DNA from: Bacteroidota bacterium
Lineage (GTDB): Bacteria; Bacteroidota; Bacteroidia; B-17B0; Aurantibacillaceae
NCBI GenBank assembly: GCA_016185125.1
Contig: JACPOC010000034.1
Coordinates: forward strand, 1-64,000
Direction: 5' to 3'
Length of the DNA: 64,000 nucleotides
The notes under the pieces are model-generated. The model was not told where the DNA came from. It worked only from the letters and a program-made list of their open reading frames with translations, and did not search any database. The stretch's first letter is position 1; every line of letters begins with the position of its first letter. The position numbers and the translations under genes are program-made. Positions 33,508 through 43,067 of the stretch are shown piece by piece.

Positions 33508-34596
33508 TTGGCAAAATTCATTCATAAGCGGTTATTTTCCGTGATATTTTTTTTTACTGCTTTAATTGTTAATGCGCAAGAAAAGACCAATGTTAACGAC
33601 TCTGTTGCGGAATTTGAAAAAACTTACGCAAAAGCATTAAAATTAATAGATTCATTAAAATACAAAGAAGCCGAGCCTGTGTTAAAAAAGGTTCTTAAAG
33701 AAAATAAAGAATTTTATAAAGCGCATACTAAGCTTGCTTATGTTTATTTAAAGCAGAAGAATTTTAAGGAGGCTGAAAAATCTATAAAAAAATCGGAAGC
33801 CATTATGCCCGCTGATTTTGAAACTCAAAAGATAAAAGCCATTAATTTTTACATGAATAATAAATTTAAGGAAAGTAAAAGTGCTATAGACACCGCTCTA
33901 ACTCTTGCAAGTTCTCAAAAAATGGATGAAGATGCGGAGTTGTTATATTACCGGGCGCAACTCATGTTTAAAGGAAAAAGCTATAAATCTGCACTTGAAA
34001 CCTGCGATAACGTTTTAGAATTAAAGCCCAAATACATGGAAGCTTTGCTGTTGAGAGCCGAAATACGTTTTGCTACAAAAGAATATAATTATTGCATAAA
34101 AGATCTTAACCAAGCCATTAAAATGATGCCTGCCGAAAAACCGGATTATTCGGCCTATAAATTAAGAGCCAAATGCAAATTTGAAATGAAGGATTTTAGG
34201 GGCGCGGTAAACGATTGGAATGTTTATATGGATGGTGTTCCGGGAGAAGAAGAAGCTTTAATTTCAAGGGCTGCGGCTTTAATTAATGTAAATGATAACA
34301 GCAAGGCAATTACCGATTTGGACGAAGCTATTAAAATAAATAAGAAAAATGCGGTGAGTTATTGTTACCGCGGGGTAGCCAAAGGAGGAAATAAAAGTTA
34401 TACCGAGGCTTTAAAAGATTTGGATGAATCTATAAAACTTAAATTTGATTATGGCGCGGCTTATGTTAACAGAGCGGCAATAAAAATGGCTTTAAAACAA
34501 AAAGAGGAAGCCTGTAAAGACCTTCAAAAAGCCGAAAGTTTGGGCGATGACTTGGCTGTGAAATTGCTTGAGCAATATTGCAAAAGTCCTAATTGA
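33508..34596 (+). CDS. Secreted TPR-repeat protein
   Basis: A 362-residue protein starting at TTG, with a signal peptide (RLFSVIFFFTALIVNAQ). At least six TPR units follow, such as KEAEPVLKKVLKENKEFYKA, KSALETCDNVLELKPKYMEA and TEALKDLDESIKLKFDYGAA. A protein-protein scaffold in the periplasm. No ATG lies upstream before the divergent gene, so TTG is preferred. Confidence 0.8.
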   Translation: MAKFIHKRLFSVIFFFTALIVNAQEKTNVNDSVAEFEKTYAKALKLIDSLKYKEAEPVLKKVLKENKEFYKAHTKLAYVYLKQKNFKEAEKSIKKSEAIMPADFETQKIKAINFYMNNKFKESKSAIDTALTLASSQKMDEDAELLYYRAQLMFKGKSYKSALETCDNVLELKPKYMEALLLRAEIRFATKEYNYCIKDLNQAIKMMPAEKPDYSAYKLRAKCKFEMKDFRGAVNDWNVYMDGVPGEEEALISRAAALINVNDNSKAITDLDEAIKINKKNAVSYCYRGVAKGGNKSYTEALKDLDESIKLKFDYGAAYVNRAAIKMALKQKEEACKDLQKAESLGDDLAVKLLEQYCKSPN

Positions 34597-34612
34597 AATT
34601 GAAATAGTAATA

Positions 34613-34999
34613 CTAATTTAATTTTGCCGGTACCACCATATTAAATTGAGGAATGGTTACTTTAAACTGTTTTTCATCCATCATTCGGTGCATGGTATAA
34701 TATCCGCCCATACAGCCAATTTCGGTTACTAAATTGCAACCGCTGTTGTACTCAAATTTTTCACCGGGTTCAATAACGGGGGTTTCGCCCACTACTCCTT
34801 CTCCATCCACCGTTCTCACCTCAGCATTACTGTCCACAATATCCCAATGCCGTTTTAAAAGTTGAACAGATGTGTCTCCTTTATTTTGTATGGTAACAAA
34901 ATAAACAAAAAAGTAATGGTTTTCCCTAGGCACGCTTTGCTGCGGATAATATTTTACATCTACCGATATTTCAATATTATGTGTAGTTGTTTTTACCAT
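34613..34999 (-). CDS. apaG: ApaG family protein
   Basis: A 128-residue ApaG protein with an immunoglobulin/fibronectin-like fold: NHYFFVYFVTIQNKGDTSVQL, LKRHWDIVDSNAEVRTVDG, GEGVVGETPVIEPGE, and YNSGCNLVTEIGCMGGYY. Full-length and typical. ApaG affects cobalt/magnesium tolerance and diadenosine tetraphosphate metabolism in enterobacteria; its exact role here is unknown. Confidence 0.93.
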   Translation of the reverse strand: MVKTTTHNIEISVDVKYYPQQSVPRENHYFFVYFVTIQNKGDTSVQLLKRHWDIVDSNAEVRTVDGEGVVGETPVIEPGEKFEYNSGCNLVTEIGCMGGYYTMHRMMDEKQFKVTIPQFNMVVPAKLN

Positions 35000-35139
35000 G
35001 ATAATGCAATATTAAAACCTTTTTGTGAGATGCAATAATTTGTTTGCAGCTCAAATGAGTCACTTCAAAAATAAAGCCCGCTAAAATAATAGAAAAACAG
35101 TAAGATTATGTGGAAAATTTTCTTCATTATCACCAAACA

Positions 35140-35169
35140 AAAAAGCCCAATCTTCCAATCGGGCTTTTT
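35140..35169 (-). terminator. Terminator of the ribosomal operon
   Basis: Stem AAAAAGCCC / GGGCTTTTT (35140-35148 and 35161-35169), just after the rplI stop, with flanking A and T runs. Confidence 0.85.
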
Positions 35170-35188
35170 AAAAATATAAAGTTTGAAA

Positions 35189-35635
35189 TTACTCAGCTAC
35201 TACTTCAAAGTTTACCGTAGCGGCAACTTCTTTAAATAAGCGTACTTTTGCTTTGTAAGAACCTAATGCTTTAATAGCATCGCCTTCAATTTCAATGTTT
35301 TTACGCTCCACGTTGTATCCGGCTTTTTGCAAAGCTTCTGCAACCTGAATGGTAGTAACAGATCCAAAGATTTTGCCATTTTCGCCGGCTTTAGCACCCA
35401 CCTGAATAGAAACGGTTGAAAGTTTTTCAACATTAGCGGCTGCTTCCTTGCGGAATTTTTCTTCTTTAAAAGAGGTTTGCTTTAATACTTCGGCGTGCAT
35501 TTTTTTAGCACTGCTGGTAGCTAAAACAGCTAAGCCCTGAGGTAATAAAAAATTACGTCCGTAACCGTTACGCACAGTTACCATATCATTTTTGTAGCCT
35601 AAACCTTTAACATCTTGTTTTAAAATAATTTCCAT
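35189..35635 (-). CDS. rplI: 50S ribosomal protein L9
   Basis: A 148-residue L9. MEIILKQDVKGLGYKNDMVTV, then GYGRNFLLPQGLA, is the family start. A long connecting helix and the C-terminal domain (IKALGSYKAKVRLF) follow. Third gene of the rpsF-rpsR-rplI operon. Confidence 0.97.
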   Translation of the reverse strand: MEIILKQDVKGLGYKNDMVTVRNGYGRNFLLPQGLAVLATSSAKKMHAEVLKQTSFKEEKFRKEAAANVEKLSTVSIQVGAKAGENGKIFGSVTTIQVAEALQKAGYNVERKNIEIEGDAIKALGSYKAKVRLFKEVAATVNFEVVAE

Positions 35636-35655
35636 GTTGTTTTTCCTCCTTTAAA

Positions 35656-35922
35656 TTATTTCATTAAATCAGCTACATAAGGCATTAACGATAAGTGACG
35701 GGCGCGCTTTACAGCCTGAGCCACTTTACGTTGAAACTTTAAAGAAGTTCCGGTTAAGCGGCGCGGTAACAATTTACCTTGCTCGTTAATAAACTTCAAT
35801 AAAAAATCAGGATCCTTATAATCAATATATTTTATTCCGCTTTTTTTAAAGCGACAGTATTTTTTCTTTTTCGCCTCTACTGTAGGAGGGTTTAAATATC
35901 TGATGTCGTTTGGTGATGCCAT
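35656..35922 (-). CDS. rpsR: 30S ribosomal protein S18
   Basis: An 88-residue S18: [20 protein letters not shown], then [20 protein letters not shown] and [14 protein letters not shown]-like ending. Middle gene of the operon, 20 bases from rplI and 26 from rpsF. Confidence 0.97.
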   Translation of the reverse strand: MASPNDIRYLNPPTVEAKKKKYCRFKKSGIKYIDYKDPDFLLKFINEQGKLLPRRLTGTSLKFQRKVAQAVKRARHLSLMPYVADLMK

Positions 35923-35948
35923 TTTTACACGATTAATTTGTTAAACAA

Positions 35949-36320
35949 CTACGCGTTAGCGCTTTCTTTCTTTTTGGTTTTTGCCTCAGCTACTCTTCCT
36001 TTACGCTTATCGGCGTAAGCAACAGCGTGCTTATCTAAGGATACGGTAAGGAAACGTAAAATACGTTCATCACGCTTATAAGTTACTTCTAACTTATTAA
36101 TGATTTCCTCGCCTTCACCTGCAAATTCAAATAAGTGGTAAAAACCGGTTGTTTTTTTTTGAATTGGATAGGCTAGTTTCTTTAGCCCCCAAAATTCCTC
36201 GTTAACTATTTTACCGCCTAAGTCGGTAATAGTTTTTTTAATTTTCTTCGCGGCCTCCTTTGCCTGATCATCAGACAAAACGGGAGTTAAAATGAAGACC
36301 GTCTCATAACGTTTTTCCAT
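35949..36320 (-). CDS. rpsF: 30S ribosomal protein S6
   Basis: A 123-residue S6: [40 protein letters not shown] and [15 protein letters not shown]. The C-terminus is a basic tail. First gene of the operon; a well-formed promoter lies 22 bases upstream. Confidence 0.97.
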   Translation of the reverse strand: MEKRYETVFILTPVLSDDQAKEAAKKIKKTITDLGGKIVNEEFWGLKKLAYPIQKKTTGFYHLFEFAGEGEEIINKLEVTYKRDERILRFLTVSLDKHAVAYADKRKGRVAEAKTKKKESANA

Positions 36321-36342
36321 TGTTTAATTTTAAATTGGGGTG

Positions 36343-36374
36343 CAAATGTAGTGAATTATATGAAAATACGCAAA
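36343..36374 (-). promoter_or_regulatory. rpsF operon promoter
   Basis: On the minus strand TTTG (36374-36371), 20 bases, then TACATTTG (36350-36343). This is a textbook match to the Bacteroidota -33/-7 consensus, 22 bases before the rpsF ATG. Confidence 0.75.
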
Positions 36375-36474
36375 AAAATACAGATAAAACAGATATTTAT
36401 TTTTATCTAATTGCCTTAAAACCAAAAACCTCTCCATTTTATTGAAGAGGCTGATCTTATTAATTTTTTAAAAC

Positions 36475-37425
36475 CTAAATGTATTTTTTAGTTTCGTGGT
36501 CAAAAGCGCTTTCAGTAATAGCCACTCCGTCTCTAAAACAAGCCACTCCGCCCCAACTAAAAATCTTTTTCTGGTAAACCCAGGCCATTTCATCCTTTAC
36601 AACCACCCGTTGAATAATTACCATGCCTTGACCCTGAATGATTTCTTCGGTTACTCCGGGCTTGTAACGTTGTAATAAAGCTGCAATTCTATCGCTTTTA
36701 GGAATTTTAACCATGGTAAGATCATTTACAGGCGGCTTTTCTTTACCAGAATTATTTATGTTAGATGTTTGGCCGATAATGGATTTTTCAACTTTGGGCG
36801 GTTGCTGTGCCACTTTATCGGGCTCAATTGCTTTAGGCTCTTCAACAGCCAGGGCGGTTTTTTCAACAGGGCTTACGCTGGCAACATTGGCGTTTTGCTT
36901 TTCTAATCGTTTGGCTTTTCCGGCAGCGGCAAGCATAGCTCTTTTTTCGTCTCTTCTTAATTCATCTACCAAGGCAAGCATGTGCTTTAAATAGGCTTTG
37001 TCGTATTCAAAATTATCTTTTTTAACATTAAAGTAATACTTGTTCATAGGCTGGTTAAATACCGAATAATCAACCCCTTCAAAATATTCAAACAACTCTA
37101 CATCGGCTACTATTACCGGAAACTTTTTTTGCGCACTTTCGGCAGGTACACCAACGGTGCTTACAGTGTACATTTTTTTAACATAATCTTTTTTGGAGAT
37201 TGTAACTATATATTCCGAACCTAAAGGCAAATACAAATTATAACTTCCGTCAATATCCGTTAAAAACGAAGTAAAAGGTTTACCGTCGCGCATAACATTT
37301 ACCAAGGCGCCCTGTAAAGTTCTGTTAGAGCATAAAATAGTTCCTTCAACATCTAAAGACACATATTGAGATTTGAGAAAGCCAAGATGAGCCAAAAACG
37401 CTAATAATAATGTAATTTTTTTCAT
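36475..37425 (-). CDS. Secreted protein with carboxypeptidase regulatory-like domain
   Basis: A 316-residue protein. It has a signal peptide (KKITLLLAFLAHLGFLKSQ) and a carboxypeptidase-regulatory-like beta sandwich (EGTILCSNRTLQGALVNVMR, FLTDIDGSYNLYLPLGSEY). A helical, charged middle and a C-terminal segment with VIIQRVVVKDEMAWVYQKKI follow. Probably a periplasmic or surface structural protein. No enzyme motif seen. Confidence 0.75.
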   Translation of the reverse strand: MKKITLLLAFLAHLGFLKSQYVSLDVEGTILCSNRTLQGALVNVMRDGKPFTSFLTDIDGSYNLYLPLGSEYIVTISKKDYVKKMYTVSTVGVPAESAQKKFPVIVADVELFEYFEGVDYSVFNQPMNKYYFNVKKDNFEYDKAYLKHMLALVDELRRDEKRAMLAAAGKAKRLEKQNANVASVSPVEKTALAVEEPKAIEPDKVAQQPPKVEKSIIGQTSNINNSGKEKPPVNDLTMVKIPKSDRIAALLQRYKPGVTEEIIQGQGMVIIQRVVVKDEMAWVYQKKIFSWGGVACFRDGVAITESAFDHETKKYI

Positions 37426-37605
37426 CTGCTTCCTCTTTGCGCCGTAAAATTAATCATTTTTACGGCATGTTATTACACAATTAAATACAAAAAATACGCC
37501 AGTTAACGATAGTTTTGGGGTAGTTAAAGCCATTTTTTAGTTAATTCTACTTTTTTAACATATAATTTAACATCAATTATTTATTTACCTTTAATTTTTT
37601 AAATT

Positions 37606-40600
37606 ATGCGTGTATATATAAGTCTTCCACTCCTCTTTTCCATTTTTTTTGTGGCCTTCATTTCCACACTTTTTTCTCAAACTGAGTATATTGATTACCG
37701 TTCTTCCACAAATCCGCTATATTGGAAAAACCGAAAACCCTTTGAAGGTTATTGGCAGCAAGATGTTCACTATAATATTAAGGCAAACCTTAACGATAGT
37801 ACCGATATTTTAACCGGTAAAGAAGAACTCATTTATTGGAACAATTCGCCCTACGATATTTCGTACGTTTATTTTCATTTATATAATAACGCGCAAAACA
37901 AAGATTCTTATGCGGCAGATCTTTATAAAAACAACGATTACAATTTAAAATTCAGTAAATACCGCGCCGAAAATTTGGGAACCAAAGTAACTAAAATAAA
38001 TGCCTTGGGTCAAGAATTAAAAACCGAGTTAGACAACACCATTTTAAAAGTTTATCTGCCCAAGCCTGTAAAATCGGGCGAATCGGTGACTTTTAATATT
38101 GATTTTGAAACTTATTTTGATAAAGAAGCTATTCGCAACCGCATGAAACTTTTTAAAACTTTTGGAAACAAACATTTTGATATTGTTCACTGGTATCCGC
38201 GCATTGCAGTTATCGATCGGAAATTTGCCTGGACCACCGATCAGCACATGGATCATGAATTTTATGCCGATTTTGGTTCCTTTTATGTTGAAATGACGCT
38301 TCCAAATAATTATATAGGCGATGGAACGGGTGTTTTAATTAACGAACAAGAAGTACTTCCCGATACTTTAAGAAAAAAACTCGACATCAGTAATTTCCTG
38401 AAAAAACCATTTAATTCTCCTCCATCCACAATCATTAAAAAAGATGGAAGCACAAAAACCTGGAAATTCAGCGCCATCAACGTTCACGATTTTGCTTTTA
38501 CCGCCGACCCTACTTATCGCATTGGCGAAACTAACTGGAACGGCGTAAGATGCATTGCCCTTGTTCAGGAACCTCATGCCGCCGGATGGTACAATGCCTC
38601 GGCCTACATTGCAAAAGTTTTAGAAGTTAACTCTTATAATATAGGCCCTTATCATTACCCAAAAATGATTTGCGCCGATGCTCAGGATGGGATGGAATAT
38701 CCTATGCTAACCTTGGATGGCGGCTGGGATCCAAATTACCGTTCGTTATTTGTACATGAAATGACGCACAATTGGTTTTTTGGAATGCTGGGAACCAACG
38801 AAACTTACCGCGCCTTTATGGACGAAGGTTTTACTCAGTTTTACACCGCCGATACCTATCAGTTTATTGATGGGCCTATTGAATTGGAACCTGAACCAAA
38901 AAGCAAATATCTGCAACGTTTTACCGATAGAAAGCGCGTGCTGGATAATGAAATTTACAACAGTTATTTTAATAATACGGTTGTGAAAAACGAAGAAGTT
39001 ACCCTCAACACCCACAGCGATGATTTTAACGGAGGAATAAGGCACGGCGGAGGTTACGGACAAGTTTACACCAAAACAGCGGCCATGCTAAAAAATATGG
39101 AATATGTTTTAGGTCGCGCATTGTTTGATAAAGCCATGCAACATTATTTTAACCAGTGGAAAATTTGTCACCCTTATCCGGAAGATTTTCGCAATTCTAT
39201 TATAATGTACACAGGTATTGATTTAAACTGGTTTTTTGATCAATGGCTCGAAACTTCCAAAACAATAGATTACTCCATTGGAAAAATAAAACGTAAAAAA
39301 AATGATGTTTACGAAATTACTTTTAAAAGAAAAGGCAGCATGCAAATGCCCATTGATTTTGTGGTGATAGATAAAAATGATTCGGCAAGGCATTATTACA
39401 TACCAAACACCTGGTTCGAAAAACCTACAAAAGCCACTACCCTGCCCCGATGGATTGGCTGGGGACCCAAGCTGAAACCAACTTACACAGCAACACTTAA
39501 TATCGGAACTAAAATTAAAAATGTAATTATCGATCCTTCTTATCGTTTAGCCGATGTGGATATGACCAACAATGTAAAACACGGAAAGTTGGATCTGAAA
39601 TTTGATTCCAAAGTTTATAATCCATCCAATTGGAAACAGTACGAAATGCGCATAAGGCCGGGGCTTTGGTACAACGGTTACGACGGTGTAAAATTTGGTG
39701 TTGTAACCAGCGGCGATTATTTAAAAACAAAACATGTATTTGAATTGGGCGCATGGTTAAGCAGCGGCTTAGGACAAGCTTACGTGGATAGCTCTTCCAA
39801 TAGAAATTTAATTCCTTCGATGGCAGACAGCAGTTTTTCCATCAACCGATTTAATAAAATTTCGTTTTTGTTTGATTATAAAACATCCTTAAATAAATTC
39901 ATAAAAAAATCGAATGTTTATTTACAATTAAAATCGTTAGACGGTTTAGATGGCGGAACCATTGGTTTTGAAAAGAAAAGTAATAACGACAGAACAAGAA
40001 TTTACACGCATTTAAAAGCCATGCTGCGCGATATGCCTCATGATATGGTTTACCTGATCAATGGCAGCGAATGGGATTACCGCAAATTAAACAGTGCGGT
40101 GCATGTTGGGTTGGAACATACTTATAGATACAAAAGAGGAACCGGAAATATTTTAATGAATGTGCGAACAGCGGCCTTTACCAACGATTACGATTTTTCT
40201 TCAGCCAATATTACTACTGTAAATAAAAATGATCTTGGAAAAATAAATATTAATACCCGGGTATTTGCTCAAATTGGCTTTGGAACTAAACTTCCTTCCG
40301 AATCCATGTTATTTACCGCAGGCGCCAACAACGAGGAGCTGATGGATAATAAATACACCCGATCCATGGGCATCATTCCTCCTAACTGGGGCGGTTTTGG
40401 CGCTACCACCAATCATTTTACAGCGGGTGGAGGTTTGGGCTTAAGAGGATATTCCGGTTATTTATTACCTGAATTAAATAAAGACGGTTCTTACAATTTT
40501 AATTACAAAGGCATAACGGGTGCCGCGTTTAATACTGAAATTGAATTTGGTGAGTTGTTTAAATTCATCAATCCTAAATTTTTAAAGAACAGTATAAAAA

Positions 40601-40851
40601 TTCAACCCTATGCTTTTGCGGATGCAGGAATTATAAATACCAATAAGCCGGGAGCGCCAAATGTTATGAGTGATGTAATGATGGATGCAGGATTAGGAAC
40701 AACTTTTAGCATTGTAAAATGGGGCGCTTTGTACAACATTAAACCATTAACCATTCGTTTCGACTTTCCTTTTTTTGTTAGTCGTTTACCTTACGCCGAA
40801 AAAGACTACGTTCAGTTTAGATGGATGGTGGGGATAAATAAAGCTTTTTGA
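37606..40851 (+). CDS. M1-family metallopeptidase with C-terminal barrel-like domain
   Basis: A 1081-residue exported protein. After a signal peptide, the M1 aminopeptidase domain has GMEYPMLTLDGG (the exopeptidase-loop equivalent) and HEMTHNW with an 18-residue gap to Glu (FMDEGFTQ), the full HExxH-x18-E zinc site. The last 400 residues contain RPGLWYNGYDGVKFG, GGGLGLRGYSGYLLPE, PYAFADAGII and LTIRFDFPFF, resembling an Omp85/BamA-type barrel with its LRGY loop. This suggests an outer-membrane-anchored peptidase. The gene is followed closely by crcB. Confidence 0.85.
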   Translation: MRVYISLPLLFSIFFVAFISTLFSQTEYIDYRSSTNPLYWKNRKPFEGYWQQDVHYNIKANLNDSTDILTGKEELIYWNNSPYDISYVYFHLYNNAQNKDSYAADLYKNNDYNLKFSKYRAENLGTKVTKINALGQELKTELDNTILKVYLPKPVKSGESVTFNIDFETYFDKEAIRNRMKLFKTFGNKHFDIVHWYPRIAVIDRKFAWTTDQHMDHEFYADFGSFYVEMTLPNNYIGDGTGVLINEQEVLPDTLRKKLDISNFLKKPFNSPPSTIIKKDGSTKTWKFSAINVHDFAFTADPTYRIGETNWNGVRCIALVQEPHAAGWYNASAYIAKVLEVNSYNIGPYHYPKMICADAQDGMEYPMLTLDGGWDPNYRSLFVHEMTHNWFFGMLGTNETYRAFMDEGFTQFYTADTYQFIDGPIELEPEPKSKYLQRFTDRKRVLDNEIYNSYFNNTVVKNEEVTLNTHSDDFNGGIRHGGGYGQVYTKTAAMLKNMEYVLGRALFDKAMQHYFNQWKICHPYPEDFRNSIIMYTGIDLNWFFDQWLETSKTIDYSIGKIKRKKNDVYEITFKRKGSMQMPIDFVVIDKNDSARHYYIPNTWFEKPTKATTLPRWIGWGPKLKPTYTATLNIGTKIKNVIIDPSYRLADVDMTNNVKHGKLDLKFDSKVYNPSNWKQYEMRIRPGLWYNGYDGVKFGVVTSGDYLKTKHVFELGAWLSSGLGQAYVDSSSNRNLIPSMADSSFSINRFNKISFLFDYKTSLNKFIKKSNVYLQLKSLDGLDGGTIGFEKKSNNDRTRIYTHLKAMLRDMPHDMVYLINGSEWDYRKLNSAVHVGLEHTYRYKRGTGNILMNVRTAAFTNDYDFSSANITTVNKNDLGKININTRVFAQIGFGTKLPSESMLFTAGANNEELMDNKYTRSMGIIPPNWGGFGATTNHFTAGGGLGLRGYSGYLLPELNKDGSYNFNYKGITGAAFNTEIEFGELFKFINPKFLKNSIKIQPYAFADAGIINTNKPGAPNVMSDVMMDAGLGTTFSIVKWGALYNIKPLTIRFDFPFFVSRLPYAEKDYVQFRWMVGINKAF

Positions 40852-40869
40852 TTAAATCGTAGATTACTT

Positions 40870-41223
40870 ATGAATTTTTTATTAGTTTTTATAGGCGGCG
40901 GAATCGGTAGCGTTTTACGTTATCTGATAGGAATTGGTTTTCAAAAAACAAATTTCAGCCTTCCTATTTCCACTTTAATTTCAAATGTTACAGCTTGCCT
41001 TATTTTTGCCCTTACAGTTAATTTTATTGAATCAAAATGCGAAACTTCCTCACCCCTTAAACTATTAGTTTTAACCGGTATTTGCGGTGGCTTAAGCACT
41101 TTCTCCACTTTTGGCTATGAAACTTTTTTACTCTTAAAACAGCAAAATTACTTGTGGATGCTCCTAAACATTTTTTTAAGCGTCATTCTCTGTCTTTCTT
41201 GTTTTTTTTTAATTAAAAAATAA
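40870..41223 (+). CDS. crcB: Fluoride channel CrcB/Fluc
   Basis: A 117-residue four-helix fluoride exporter: GGGIGSVLRYLIG near the start, ISNVTACLIFALT, and GICGGLSTFSTFGYETF, the pore signature. It functions as an antiparallel dimer. It starts 18 bases after the M1 gene, and no fluoride riboswitch is seen in that gap. The next gene starts immediately after its stop. Confidence 0.93.
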   Translation: MNFLLVFIGGGIGSVLRYLIGIGFQKTNFSLPISTLISNVTACLIFALTVNFIESKCETSSPLKLLVLTGICGGLSTFSTFGYETFLLLKQQNYLWMLLNIFLSVILCLSCFFLIKK

Positions 41224-41883
41224 ATGTATTTTAAAAAGCGGAAAGATCTTGTATTTATTATTCTTGCCGGTTTTTTTGTAACCAACGCTATTGTTGCTGA
41301 ATTAATTGGCGGTAAACTGGTTCAGTTTTTCGGTTTATTTACGCAAAGCATCGGCATAATATTATGGCCTGTAATTTTTATCCTCACTGATCTTATTAAC
41401 GAATATTACGGAAAAGACGGGGTTCGCAAACTCACTTATATAACGGTTGGGCTTATTACCTACACGTTTATTTTACTTACCGTGGCATTAAACATTCCTG
41501 CTGTGGGCTTTAGTCCGGTTAATGATGCAGTTTTTAAAGCGGTATTCGGGCAAAGCCAGTGGATCATTGTAGGAAGCATCACTGCTTTTCTTCTCTCGCA
41601 ATTAGTAGACGTTTATGTTTTTTGGATGTTTAAAAACAGAACAGGCGGAAAAATGATTTGGTTAAGAGCCACCGGAAGTACAGTGGTGAGTCAGTTAGTG
41701 GACACTTTTGTAGTTCAATACGTAGCTTTTGTGTTACCCGGCAAATGGGCTTTTGATGAATTTATTACCAATGCCAGCTGGGGTTATGCGTTTAAATTGT
41801 TGGTGGCGGTGTGTTTAATTCCGCTGATATATTTGGGGCATTATGTGATTGGGAAGTTTTTGAAGAAGGATATTCAAGTATGA
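41224..41883 (+). CDS. Queuosine precursor transporter (YhhQ/VUT family)
   Basis: A 219-residue inner-membrane protein with six to seven helices. The SIGIILWPVIFILTDLINEY, YGKDGVR and SQLVDVYVFWMFKNRTGGK motifs are characteristic of the family that imports preQ0/preQ1 for queuosine synthesis. ATG follows the crcB TAA with no gap, so the two are coupled. Confidence 0.92.
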   Translation: MYFKKRKDLVFIILAGFFVTNAIVAELIGGKLVQFFGLFTQSIGIILWPVIFILTDLINEYYGKDGVRKLTYITVGLITYTFILLTVALNIPAVGFSPVNDAVFKAVFGQSQWIIVGSITAFLLSQLVDVYVFWMFKNRTGGKMIWLRATGSTVVSQLVDTFVVQYVAFVLPGKWAFDEFITNASWGYAFKLLVAVCLIPLIYLGHYVIGKFLKKDIQV

Positions 41884-41974
41884 TGAAAGGAAAAAATAAA
41901 GCTGCAGACCTCACAGATTACGCAGAATAAAATAAGATGGGAATAATGGGAATTCCTTTTGCTCTTATTAATCG

Positions 41975-42905
41975 TTTACCTAAACGCCGGAGTATAAACA
42001 AGCGTTGTTTAGGTTAAACTATGCGTTGTTTAGGTTAAACTACGCGTTGTTTAGCTTTTAAAGCCAAATTTTTGGTACAAATATGCAAACGTTTAGCTCT
42101 TATACCTAAAATTTTAGCGGCGCTGCTTAAAAGGCGGAGTTCCTTGCCTAAATTTTTGATTATAGAACCTAAACAACGAATGTTTTTACCTAAACGCCGG
42201 AGTATAAACAAGCGTTGTTTAGGTTAAACTATGCGTTGTTTAGGTTAAACTACGCGTTGTTTAGCTTTTAAAACCAAATTTTTGGTACAAATATGCAAAC
42301 GTTTAGCTCTTATACCTAAAATTTTAGCGGCGCTGCTTAAAAGGCGGAGTTCCTTGCCTAAATTTTTGATTATAGAACCTAAACAACGGATGTTTTTACC
42401 TAAACGCCGGAGTATAAACAAGCGTTGTTTAGCTCAAACTATGCGTTGTTTAGGTTAAACTACGCGTTGTTTAGCTTTTAAAGCCAAATTTTTGATAAAA
42501 ATATTCAAACGTTTAGCTCTTATACCTAAAATTTTAGCGGCGCTGCTTAAAATGCGGAGTTCCTTGCCTAAATTTTTAATCATAGAACCTAAACAACGGA
42601 TGTTTTTACCTAAACAACGGGTATAAATGAGGCGTTGTTTAGGTTAAACTATGCGTTGTTTAGCTCAAACTACGCGTTGTTTAGCTTTTACAGCCAAATT
42701 TTTGGTACAAATATTCAAACTTTTAGCTCTTATACCTAAAATTTTAGCGGAGCTGCTTAAAAGGCGGAGTTCCTTGCCTAAATTTTTGATTATACAACCT
42801 AAACAACGGATGTTTTTACCTAAACGCCGCAGTATAAACAAGCGTTGTTTAGCTCAAACTAAGCGTTGTTTGGCCGTGCAAGCCAAAATTTTACCATACA
42901 CACCC
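41975..42905. repeat. 210-bp higher-order tandem repeat built of 21-bp units
   Basis: The phrase AGTATAAACA recurs at 41991, 42201, 42411, (42621) and 42831, an exact 210-bp period over more than four copies. Each copy divides into ten 21-bp subunits such as GCGTTGTTTAGG plus 9 bases, and CCTAAACAACG plus 10 bases. Copies 1 and 2 are almost identical, and later copies diverge. One frame gives (K/R)-x-L-x-x-x heptads but is broken by stops in several copies. The open frame at 42651-42947 is therefore probably not a gene. The region from 41884 to 41974 is plain spacer. Confidence 0.92.
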
Positions 42906-42967
42906 AAACACCCGGCTTTTATGCGCAAAAAAATTAACAAACATTAGTGTTTGTATTAATTTTATTT

Positions 42968-42975
42968 TATATTTG
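42968..42975 (+). promoter_or_regulatory. -7 box of the surface-protein gene
   Basis: TATATTTG matches TAnnTTTG and lies 18 bases before ATG at 42994. It supports that ATG, not the later ATG at 43068, as the original start. Confidence 0.6.
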
Positions 42976-43009
42976 TGCTATAAAACATTATACATGAAAA
43001 ACTCCCTCA

Positions 43010-43023
43010 CCCCCCCCCCCCCC
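43010..43023 (+). repeat. Run of 14 C, candidate phase-variation tract
   Basis: A homopolymer of 14 C lies five codons after ATG 42994. With 14 C the frame stops at 43042-43044. With 12 or 15 C it joins the downstream frame and supplies a complete signal peptide. Confidence 0.8.
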
Positions 43024-43067
43024 GCAAGGGAAAACAAGCTGTAAGCGGCTTTAAATACTTAATAATA

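Noticed and set aside
40852-40869. Fluoride riboswitch before crcB
   Set aside because: Only 18 bases separate crcB from the preceding gene, too short for the crcB aptamer.
41975-42905. CRISPR array
   Set aside because: Units are contiguous 21-bp and 210-bp repeats without unique spacers, and no cas genes are nearby.
42651-42947. 98-codon open frame in the 42-kb repeat array
   Set aside because: The same frame is closed by TAA codons in the other copies of the 210-bp repeat, so it is an open accident of the repeat rather than a gene.
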